Shown here: in pieces, positions 1 through 5,597 of the stretch | How the letters are laid out: each line of letters begins with the position of its first letter | Position numbering within the stretch: position 1 is the first letter of the stretch | Assembly: GCA_964606055.1 (NCBI GenBank) | Contig: CAZSFA010000104.1 | Span: forward strand, 1 to 10,270 | Reading direction: 5' to 3' | Source: Roseitalea sp964606055 | GTDB lineage: Bacteria > Pseudomonadota > Alphaproteobacteria > Rhizobiales > Rhizobiaceae | DNA length: 10,270 bases | Position numbers and translations under genes: made by a program | The notes under the pieces: model-generated | The model's input: the letters and a program-made list of their open reading frames with translations, nothing else | Databases searched by the model: none | Told to the model about the DNA's origin: nothing

Positions 1-1
1 G

Positions 2-580
2 CTTGTCGCGGCGACGACGCGGCTCGGCCGTTTGACGACTCCGCTGCGCGACCGCTTCGGCATCCCGATCCGGCTGGGGTTTTCTACCGTCGACGAGCTT
101 GAGACGATCGTCACGCGTGGCGCGCGCATTCTCGGCCTGCCGCTCGACACCGATGGCGCGCGTGAAATCGCGGCGCGGGCGCGCGGTACGCCGCGCATCG
201 CCGGGCGGCTGCTGCGTCGCGTGCGCGATTTTGCCGATGTCGGCGGCGCCGAAACCGTCGACCGCGCCGTTGCCGACAAGGCGCTGTCGCGGCTTGAAGT
301 GGATGCGATCGGGCTCGATGAACTCGACCGTCGCTATCTGGGTCAGATCGCGCACAATTTCGGCGGCGGCCCTGTGGGCATCGAGACGATTGCGGCGGCC
401 CTGTCCGAACCGCGCGACGCCATCGAAGACATCATCGAGCCCTATCTGATCCAGCAGGGTTTCATCCAGCGCACGCCGCGCGGCCGCATCCTGACCGCCA
501 ACGCCTGGCGGCACATGGGGCTGGACGCGCCGGCCGATCTGGCGGCGGCGCAGGCGGGCCTGTTCGATGAGGACGGCTAG
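2..580 (+). CDS. ruvB: RuvB Holliday junction branch-migration ATPase, C-terminal part (5' end outside window)
   Basis: RuvB is the hexameric AAA+ motor that, with RuvA and RuvC, drives branch migration and resolution of Holliday junctions in recombinational repair. About 192 residues are visible, roughly the last 55-60% of a protein usually near 340 aa; the Walker A and B motifs lie upstream of the window. The reading frame is open from base 2. Near the left edge AATTRLG is followed by TTPLRDRFGI, the region that carries the arginine finger in the family. GTPRIA is the sensor-2 motif. The winged-helix DNA-binding domain follows, with DRRYLGQIAHNFGGGPVG and the closing LIQQGFIQRTPRGR stretch. 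The stop at 578-580 is followed by a short hairpin with a T run. The gene faces the nucleotidyltransferase convergently, with 31 bp between the two stop codons. Identification is secure. Confidence 0.97.
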   Translation, partial: LVAATTRLGRLTTPLRDRFGIPIRLGFSTVDELETIVTRGARILGLPLDTDGAREIAARARGTPRIAGRLLRRVRDFADVGGAETVDRAVADKALSRLEVDAIGLDELDRRYLGQIAHNFGGGPVGIETIAAALSEPRDAIEDIIEPYLIQQGFIQRTPRGRILTANAWRHMGLDAPADLAAAQAGLFDEDG

Positions 581-611
581 GGCCGGGATGTGAAGCCACG
601 GACGGCCGGTA

Positions 612-1109
612 TCAGTCCGGGCCGGCAGCCCGTTTTTCGTGCAGCAGGCGCAGATCGTGGTGGTCCTTTTCGCGCAGCGCAAATCCGGTCCGGTTGCCCA
701 GTTGAAAGGCCAGCGACATGCACTTGACCGGCGTGCCCGCGACCACGCCATGGCCGGTGAAGGCTTCGGCGGGATATCGCGCGCCATCCTCGGGCGGGCC
801 GTAGATGCCGTTGCCGTCGCCGTCGAACACCACCACGTGGACATCGACTTGCCGGTCGTCGGCGTCGGCCAGGACGAAGTTCCACGCCCGCGTGTCGTCG
901 CGTTGCACCGGGGCGAAACCGCGCGCTGCCAAAGCTGCGCCGATGCTGGCAAGGTCACGCTCCTGCACGACGATGTCGACATCGTCATGCGGCCGCGTCT
1001 CCTCTCCGAGAAGGGCATCAACGGCCCAGCCGCCATCGAGCCACACATCGCAGCCGAGCGCTTCGATGAGACCGACGAGTTCGGTGACGAAGTCTGCGGA
1101 TGCGGGCAT
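612..1109 (-). CDS. LnuA/LinA-like nucleotidyltransferase (lincosamide/aminoglycoside nucleotidyltransferase family)
   Basis: This 165-aa protein resembles small antibiotic nucleotidyltransferases of the LnuA (LinA) / aminoglycoside 2''-adenylyltransferase-like group, which transfer AMP from ATP to a drug hydroxyl. Visible signature: WLDGGWAVDALLG at residues 23-35, the nucleotide-binding glycine motif. The acidic metal-binding motif HDDVDIVV follows at 41-48 (D43 and D45 as the pair), with a third acidic residue in QVDVHVVVF at 87-95 (D89). The C-terminal FALREKDHHDLRLL segment matches the family's end. The length matches LnuA, which is about 160 aa. There is no signal peptide, so it should be cytoplasmic. 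The gene follows the GH5 gene after 48 bp on the same strand and may be co-transcribed. No clear Shine-Dalgarno is seen; GGGAAAG lies about 14 nt before the ATG. The true substrate is unknown: many chromosomal members have no shown resistance role, and antibiotic activity is inference. Confidence 0.8.
   Translation of the reverse strand: MPASADFVTELVGLIEALGCDVWLDGGWAVDALLGEETRPHDDVDIVVQERDLASIGAALAARGFAPVQRDDTRAWNFVLADADDRQVDVHVVVFDGDGNGIYGPPEDGARYPAEAFTGHGVVAGTPVKCMSLAFQLGNRTGFALREKDHHDLRLLHEKRAAGPD
618..637 (+). terminator. Putative intrinsic terminator after ruvB
   Basis: CGGGC (618-622), loop CGGCA (623-627), GCCCG (628-632), then TTTTT (633-637). This is a short but perfect all-GC stem with a U tract, 38 bp after the ruvB stop. 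It lies inside the last codons of the convergent nucleotidyltransferase gene, so it would stop ruvB transcripts from running antisense into that gene. The stem has only 5 bp, so its strength is uncertain. An alternative longer stem with one bulge (603-624) overlaps it. Confidence 0.5.
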
Positions 1110-1157
1110 TTCGGGTGGGACTTTCCCGGGTCGGTTCGGTGCTTGGCAGGTCTTGTG

Positions 1158-2432
1158 CTAGTCGTTCGGCGGCGCAATCAGATCGTCGAACAACGGATCG
1201 TCGAGCGCCTGCCCGCCATAGGCCTGGGCCAGGCCGAACGCGCCGCCATAGGACCAGACCGACCAGCCAAACCCGTGCTCCTCGGCAAGGGCGATCATAT
1301 CGCGCATGTAGGCGAGCCGCCATGGCTCGGGCACGTCGAGATCGGTGCCCCATTCGCGGCCGATCATGCCGAACTCGCCCAAGAAGACACGACCGCGCGC
1401 GATGCCGTGGGCGTCCGCCCATCGCGCCACGCGGTCGAAGGGCTCTGCAAGGCGCGCGACGGCGTTGCCCCCGCGCAGGCGCCTTGTGTGATCGTGCAGG
1501 AAATCGAGCGACTCGGCTTGCCGGCGGCCGTCCAGTTCGGCGCGGATGCGCCCCTCGTTGCGCGCAACCATCGCCGCCCAGTCGTCGCCCGACAGTGCGT
1601 CGGGCGGCCAGGGCAGATCGCGCAGATGGCGCACCAGATGGTCGACCCAGCCGGCGCCCTGATGGGTGACGATGAACGGCTCGTAGCTGTGAAAGCTCCA
1701 TACGGTGTTGTCGTCGGCGATCCGGGTCGGGTCGAGCGCGGTGAGGCCGCCCGCCGAACCCCAGCAGGCCCCCGTCAGAACCAGCGTGATGTCGGCATTG
1801 GCGGCGCGCGCGGTGCCGTGCAGGCGTTCAAGGCTGGCCTGCCACCGCATCTGTTCGTCGGCGTCATGGCAATCGAGCGTCGGCTCGTTGATCAGTTCGA
1901 GCGCAACCGTCTGCGCCGGCCAGCGCGACAGGTCGGCGGCGATCTCGCCGACCAGGGCGTCGTAGCGGGCAAACACCGCCGGATCCTCTGTCACCTGACG
2001 CGTGCCCGCCATGCCGGATTCATCGCCGCGCGGGATCGTGTGCAGGTCGACGATCACGTTCAGGCCTTCGCCCACCAGCAACGCGACCGCCCGATTGATG
2101 CCGGACAGCACGGCCTCGCGCCGCGCCGAATCGTTGCCATGCAGGAGGAAGGCGGGTTCGACGGGCAGGCGCACCGTGTCGAACCCGGCCTGCCGCAGGT
2201 CGGCGATGTCCTCGGCGTCGACAAAGCCTGTCCATTCGGGAAACGCCTCCACAACGTCGGCATCGTTCCAGCGCTCGGCGCCGGGCCAGGTCACCCACAG
2301 ATCCATGGCGATGGACCGGCGCACCTCGAACGTGGCGGCGGCAGCCGGCTGCACCGCCAGCGCCACGAGCACGCCGATCAGCGTCGCCACCAACGTCACG
2401 CGCGGGCGTCCAAAGCGAAGACTTGCAAACAT
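1158..2432 (-). CDS. Secreted glycoside hydrolase family 5 protein (cellulase/endoglucanase-like)
   Basis: This 424-aa protein is predicted to be exported and to cleave beta-linked glucans or mannans by the retaining GH5 mechanism. Residues 1 to about 33 form a signal peptide: basic start, hydrophobic VTLVATLIGVLVALAV, then an alanine-rich cleavage region. The conserved GH5 residues are all present in order: R88 in VRLPVE, H131 in VIVDLH, N182-E183 in ALELINEPT (acid/base), H248 and Y250 in SFHSYEPF, E353 in FLGEFGM (nucleophile) and W393 in SVWSYGG. The open frame runs further upstream, but the signal peptide fixes the start at the ATG at 2430-2432. An adjacent in-frame GTG would give almost the same protein, and AGGGA lies about 9 nt before the ATG. 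The gene is divergent from ybgC with only 63 bp between. GH5 membership is clear; the exact substrate (cellulose, other beta-glucan or exopolysaccharide) cannot be read from the sequence. Confidence 0.88.
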   Translation of the reverse strand: MFASLRFGRPRVTLVATLIGVLVALAVQPAAAATFEVRRSIAMDLWVTWPGAERWNDADVVEAFPEWTGFVDAEDIADLRQAGFDTVRLPVEPAFLLHGNDSARREAVLSGINRAVALLVGEGLNVIVDLHTIPRGDESGMAGTRQVTEDPAVFARYDALVGEIAADLSRWPAQTVALELINEPTLDCHDADEQMRWQASLERLHGTARAANADITLVLTGACWGSAGGLTALDPTRIADDNTVWSFHSYEPFIVTHQGAGWVDHLVRHLRDLPWPPDALSGDDWAAMVARNEGRIRAELDGRRQAESLDFLHDHTRRLRGGNAVARLAEPFDRVARWADAHGIARGRVFLGEFGMIGREWGTDLDVPEPWRLAYMRDMIALAEEHGFGWSVWSYGGAFGLAQAYGGQALDDPLFDDLIAPPND

Positions 2433-2495
2433 CACCTCGCCGTCCCTAAGAGCTGCGGTTCCGGTGAGCGCACCTATCATGACAAGGGCAAGGCG
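2433..2495. promoter_or_regulatory. Divergent intergenic region between the GH5 gene and ybgC
   Basis: These 63 bp separate the two start codons, so any promoter for the GH5 gene or for ybgC must lie here or inside the opposing gene. I see no convincing -35/-10 pair in either direction, and no TTAA or CtrA-like element. An AAGG (2490-2493) sits just before the ybgC ATG. Confidence 0.35.
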
Positions 2496-2975
2496 ATGCT
2501 TGAAAACGACGACCATGGTGAATCGGCGCGCGGTCTCGACCCCGCGCTGGACGGCACGCTCGCCGACGGCATCCATCGCTATCGGGTGCGGGTCTACCAT
2601 GCCGACACCGACATGTCCGGCGCGGTCTATCATGCCCGTTATCTGGAATGGCTGGAGCGGGGCCGGTCGGACTTGCTGCGCGCCCATGGGGTGCGGCATA
2701 GTGAGTTGAGTTCGCAGGACAATCCACAATTTTGGGTTGTGAGGCGCATGGAGATCGATTACCTCTCGGCGGCACGGATCGAGGAGGCGTTGGAGGTTTC
2801 CACGCAAGTCGCCGATATCGGCAAGGCCCGGATCGTGATGGCGCAGACCATCGGGCGTGGCGCGCAGGCGCTTGTCAAGGCGGTTGTGACGGCGGCGCTG
2901 ATCAATGCGCGGGGTCGTCCGCAGCGCCTCGATCGCGCGTGGCAGGCGCGTTTTGCGACGGGTCGCACGCCATGA
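2496..2975 (+). CDS. ybgC: YbgC family acyl-CoA thioesterase, Tol-Pal associated
   Basis: YbgC is a hotdog-fold acyl-CoA thioesterase encoded at the head of tol-pal clusters; in gammaproteobacteria it acts on acyl-CoA or acyl-ACP and is linked to phospholipid metabolism. The core motif is RVRVYHADTDMSGAVYHARY at residues 30-49, with the family's catalytic aspartate (D37 or D39 of ADTD) and H46, followed by LEWLERGRSDLL. At 159 aa it is longer than the usual 130-140 aa because of about 25 extra N-terminal residues before the hotdog domain. The ATG at 2496 is chosen because AAGG sits just before it; no later ATG leaves the catalytic motif intact. A 272-bp gap with its own regulatory boxes separates it from tolQ, so it may be only partly co-transcribed with the tol genes. 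Its dependence on Tol-Pal function is not established. Confidence 0.93.
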   Translation: MLENDDHGESARGLDPALDGTLADGIHRYRVRVYHADTDMSGAVYHARYLEWLERGRSDLLRAHGVRHSELSSQDNPQFWVVRRMEIDYLSAARIEEALEVSTQVADIGKARIVMAQTIGRGAQALVKAVVTAALINARGRPQRLDRAWQARFATGRTP

Positions 2976-3065
2976 TTGCAGGGCCGGGCGGCCGGTGTCG
3001 CGAATGCACACGTGGCGGTCCAATTCGGCCCTTGCCAAAGCGCGCCGAACCGCACAAATAGTGCC

Positions 3066-3080
3066 GTAACAAAGCGTTAA
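3066..3080 (+). promoter_or_regulatory. CtrA-like box 1 upstream of tolQ
   Basis: GTAA (3066-3069), seven bases, TTAA (3077-3080). This matches the alphaproteobacterial CtrA consensus TTAA-N7-TTAA with one mismatch (G for the first T). It lies about 170 bp before the tolQ start and directly before a second such box. Confidence 0.55.
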
Positions 3081-3082
3081 GG

Positions 3083-3098
3083 GTAACAGAGTATTAAC
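3083..3098 (+). promoter_or_regulatory. CtrA-like box 2 upstream of tolQ
   Basis: GTAA (3083-3086), seven bases, TTAA (3094-3097) followed by C. This matches the CtrA consensus TTAA-N7-TTAAC with one mismatch, the same G for T as in box 1. The two boxes are in phase 17 bp apart, which suggests binding of two CtrA dimers. Confidence 0.6.
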
Positions 3099-3247
3099 GC
3101 GGGCAGCGGGGGCACGCTCTGCCCACGCCATTGTTTGACCGAATTTCTGGCCGACATCGCGGTGGTGGGCACTGAGATGGCCGGTCGGAGTTGTTTGTGC
3201 CAGCCGGTCGCGGGCACCACCGGCATTCAGCATGAGGGTCTTTGTAG

Positions 3248-3985
3248 ATGGAAACGCTACCGCTGGCCGCCCAGACGCATGACATGTCGATCATCGGCCT
3301 TTTCATGCAGGCCGGATGGATCGTTCAGGCTGTGATGATCGGGCTGCTGCTCGCGTCGGTCTGGAGTTGGGGCATCATTTTCGACAAGGCGATGAGCTTT
3401 GGCCGCGCGCGGCGGCAGGTGCGGCGCTTCGAGGAGGAGTTCTGGTCCGGCCAGTCGCTGGAGGAACTGTACCGCGAAACCACCAACCGCAAGGTCGCCG
3501 GCATTTCGCTCGTGTTCGTCGCGGCCATGCGCGAATGGCACAAATCGTTTGAACGCGGCGCGCGCTCGCCGGCCGGACTGCAGACGCGGATCGACCGTGC
3601 GATGGACGTGGCGCTCTCGCGCGAATCGGACCGCCTGCGGGCGCGCCTTGGCTTCTTGGCGTCGCTGGGGTCGGTTGCGGTCTATGTCGGCCTGTTCGGC
3701 ACCGTGATCGGCATCATGACCTCGTTTCAGGCGATCGCCACCTCGGAGTCCACCAATCTGGCAGTCGTTGCGCCGGGCATCGCCGAAGCACTGCTGGCGA
3801 CGGCGATCGGCCTGATCGCGGCGATTCCGGCACTGGTCGCCTACAACAAGCTGATGAGCGAGGCGGCGCAGATCCTGGGTCGGATGGAATCGTTTGCCGA
3901 TGAGTTCTCGTCGATCCTGTCCCGGCAGATCGACGAGCACGCCAATGCGTCACGTCAGCCGCAGCAGCGCGCCGCCGCCCAATAG
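3248..3985 (+). CDS. tolQ: TolQ, proton-channel subunit of the Tol-Pal motor
   Basis: TolQ is the MotA/TolQ/ExbB-family inner-membrane protein that, with TolR, forms the proton-motive-force-driven motor energising TolA. The protein has 245 aa, near the family norm of about 230. Three membrane segments are visible at about residues 22-44, 133-160 and 170-198, separated by a large cytoplasmic loop, as expected. Family signatures are GLFGTVIGIMTSFQAI in the second segment and VAPGIAEALLATAIGL leading into the third. The C-terminal tail is Gln/Ala-rich and cytoplasmic. The ATG is preceded by GAGGG about 9 nt upstream; an internal Met at residue 13 is an alternative start. tolR follows after 26 bp, so the two are surely co-transcribed. 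Expression is probably influenced by the two CtrA-like boxes upstream. Confidence 0.97.
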   Translation: METLPLAAQTHDMSIIGLFMQAGWIVQAVMIGLLLASVWSWGIIFDKAMSFGRARRQVRRFEEEFWSGQSLEELYRETTNRKVAGISLVFVAAMREWHKSFERGARSPAGLQTRIDRAMDVALSRESDRLRARLGFLASLGSVAVYVGLFGTVIGIMTSFQAIATSESTNLAVVAPGIAEALLATAIGLIAAIPALVAYNKLMSEAAQILGRMESFADEFSSILSRQIDEHANASRQPQQRAAAQ

Positions 3986-4011
3986 GGGCAACCGAAAGGG
4001 CCAGCATCGCC

Positions 4012-4461
4012 ATGGCACAGACATATCAGGGCAGGGCATCGGGTGGCCGTCGCGGCCGGCGCGGCGGCAGCGACCAGCTGGTCTCCGAAATCAACATCAC
4101 CCCGTTCGTCGATGTCATGCTGGTGCTGCTGATCGTCTTCATGGTCGCGGCACCGCTTCTGACCGTGGGCGTGCCGATCGAACTGCCGGAAAGCCGTGCC
4201 AACGCGCTGAACACCGAGACGCAGCCGATCACGGTCTCCATCAACGAGAACGGCGAGATCTTCCTTCAGGAAACGCAGATCGCGCTCGACGAGGTGGTGC
4301 CGCGGCTGGAGGCGATCGCGCAGGCGGGCTTTGACGAGCGCATCTTCATCCGTGGCGATCGCGGTGCCGATTACGGCTCGATCATGCGCGTGATGGGCCG
4401 CATCAACCAGGCCGGGTTCAACAATCTGGGCCTGGTGACGCTTCAGGAACGGGACCGATAG
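4012..4461 (+). CDS. tolR: TolR, ion-coupling subunit of the Tol-Pal motor
   Basis: TolR (ExbD/TolR family) is the single-pass inner-membrane partner of TolQ. Its membrane aspartate carries protons, and its periplasmic domain contacts the cell wall. The protein has 149 aa, a normal length. The N-terminus is glycine/arginine-rich and cytoplasmic (residues 1-20). The transmembrane segment follows in SEINITPFVDVMLVLLIVF, where D34 matches the essential aspartate (D23 in E. coli). The periplasmic domain runs from about residue 50 to 149 and ends in the family-typical INQAGFNNLGLVT. The gene lies 26 bp after tolQ and 9 bp before tolA, inside one operon. The start at the ATG at 4012 is supported by AAAGGG a little over 10 nt upstream. 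Identification is secure. Confidence 0.97.
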   Translation: MAQTYQGRASGGRRGRRGGSDQLVSEINITPFVDVMLVLLIVFMVAAPLLTVGVPIELPESRANALNTETQPITVSINENGEIFLQETQIALDEVVPRLEAIAQAGFDERIFIRGDRGADYGSIMRVMGRINQAGFNNLGLVTLQERDR

Positions 4462-4470
4462 GGCGCCGCG

Positions 4471-5487
4471 ATGCGTGTCGGGCTCGCCATTTCCCTTGGA
4501 TTGCATGCCGCGCTGATCGGCGGCGCGGTGCTCACGCTCAGCCAGCCCGAGGCGTTCGATGTCCGCGATGTGGAGAGCCTGCCGGTCGAACTGGTCGAGA
4601 TCGGCGAGATCACCCAGACCCAGGAAGGCGCCCAGGACGCGCCGCAGGACGGCCCCGCCGCTCCCGAACCGGTCGAGCGCGCGGTGCCAGAGCCCGAGGC
4701 CGTGAACATCGGCGACAATGAACGCGATCAGGCAACGCCGGAAACCCAAGAGCAGTTGCCAGCCCCGGTCGAGGAGGTGCGGCTGCCCGAGCCCGCCGAG
4801 CCGCCGCCACCCACGCCGTCGGAAGACCGCCCGCGCGAGATCGTGCCGGTCGATCCGGTCGAGGAACTGATCGAGGCCGAGCCGCGCCCCGTTCCGTTCC
4901 CCCAGCCGTCACCCGCGCCGCAGCCCGAGCCCGAGCCGCAGCAGGCGGCCGAGCCCGAACCGGCGGCCGCGCCCGAGCGCGTGGTGCTGCCCGACACGCT
5001 ACCGGTGCCGACGGCGCGCCCCTCGCGCAGCCAGGTGCCGCTTCAGGAATCGCGCAATCAGGAAGAGCCGCGCCCGATTGACGAGGTCGCAAGCCTTCTG
5101 AACCGTGACAGGGGGTCGGGCGGGGGCGCGGCCTCCAATGAGCAGACCGCATCGGTGGGCGCGCGCCGCACCACCGGTGGCACGACGCTGACGCAAAGCG
5201 AGATGGACGCGCTGCGCGGACAGATCCAGTCGTGCTGGAACGTGCCGTCGGGCGTGACCGATGCCGACCAGCTGCGCGTGTCGATCCGCTTCAATCTCGA
5301 CCGCAACGGGCGCGTCGAAGGCCGACCGGCGGTGATCGACAGTTCGGGCAACCGCGCCGCCGACGACAGCGCCATGCGCGCCATCATGATCTGCAACAAT
5401 CGCTTTGACGGCTTCAACCTGCCGCAGGACAAGTACGAGGCCTGGCAGCAGGTCGTGGTGAACTTCGATCCCAGCGAGATGTTTTAG
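4471..5487 (+). CDS. tolA: TolA, periplasm-spanning energy transducer, Pro/Glu-rich form
   Basis: TolA links the TolQR motor to TolB-Pal across the periplasm. The 338-aa protein has one N-terminal membrane anchor at about residues 4-23. This carries S8-x3-H12, the same spacing as the Ser and His that contact TolQR in E. coli TolA. The middle, about residues 50-200, is rich in proline and glutamate (for example PEPEPQQAAEPEP at 152-164), not the alanine/lysine-rich helix of enterobacterial TolA. The segment IDEVASLLNRDR (203-214) precedes the C-terminal domain and resembles the LLNK/LLDK region of rhizobial TolA. The C-terminal domain (about 240-338) has the TonB_C-like fold pattern and two cysteines, C255 and C308, that could form a disulfide. 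The tolQR-tolB context settles TolA over TonB. The start is 9 bp after tolR. Confidence 0.93.
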   Translation: MRVGLAISLGLHAALIGGAVLTLSQPEAFDVRDVESLPVELVEIGEITQTQEGAQDAPQDGPAAPEPVERAVPEPEAVNIGDNERDQATPETQEQLPAPVEEVRLPEPAEPPPPTPSEDRPREIVPVDPVEELIEAEPRPVPFPQPSPAPQPEPEPQQAAEPEPAAAPERVVLPDTLPVPTARPSRSQVPLQESRNQEEPRPIDEVASLLNRDRGSGGGAASNEQTASVGARRTTGGTTLTQSEMDALRGQIQSCWNVPSGVTDADQLRVSIRFNLDRNGRVEGRPAVIDSSGNRAADDSAMRAIMICNNRFDGFNLPQDKYEAWQQVVVNFDPSEMF

Positions 5488-5597
5488 CGCCCCGACCCGA
5501 GGTCTTGCGATCCCCGATACTCCCCCGACAGCTGCGTCCGCCGCAAAACGGCCACACAACAGCGGCCAAAACGGCGCACAATGACGAAGGACGGCAC

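Larger units (their letters stand above)
2976..3247 (+). promoter_or_regulatory. Regulatory leader region upstream of tolQ
   Basis: This 272-bp gap has no supported gene. It carries two tandem CtrA-like boxes at 3066-3080 and 3083-3098 (listed separately). A leader stretch with nested inverted repeats follows: CGGTGGTG at 3160-3167 pairs with CACCACCG at 3215-3222, and inside it GGCAC at 3168-3172 pairs with GTGCC at 3197-3201. The direct repeat GCCGGTCG occurs twice in the same stretch. The likely tolQ Shine-Dalgarno is GAGGG at 3234-3238. The left 80 bp is GC-rich with no clear terminator for ybgC. A promoter downstream of the CtrA boxes is inferred; no clear -10 is seen. Confidence 0.55.

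Noticed and set aside
639..2975. A very long plus-strand open frame (778 codons) antisense to the nucleotidyltransferase and GH5 genes, ending in ybgC
   Set aside because: Only its end (2496-2975) encodes a recognisable protein, YbgC. The rest is the antisense of two genes with clear family motifs and is kept open by high GC and codon bias.
3135..3335. Possible small upstream open frame overlapping the tolQ start
   Set aside because: It is Arg/Pro-rich in its tolQ-overlapping half, has no good ribosome binding site, and runs out of frame into tolQ. Nothing suggests it is translated.
3257..3940. Minus-strand open frame of 227 codons opposite tolQ
   Set aside because: It mirrors tolQ codon structure, is rich in Arg/Gln/His as typical antisense frames are, and shows no family motif.
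3955..4749. Minus-strand open frame of 264 codons opposite tolR and the start of tolA
   Set aside because: It is antisense to two well-supported genes, with a low-complexity His/Asp/Arg composition and no motif.
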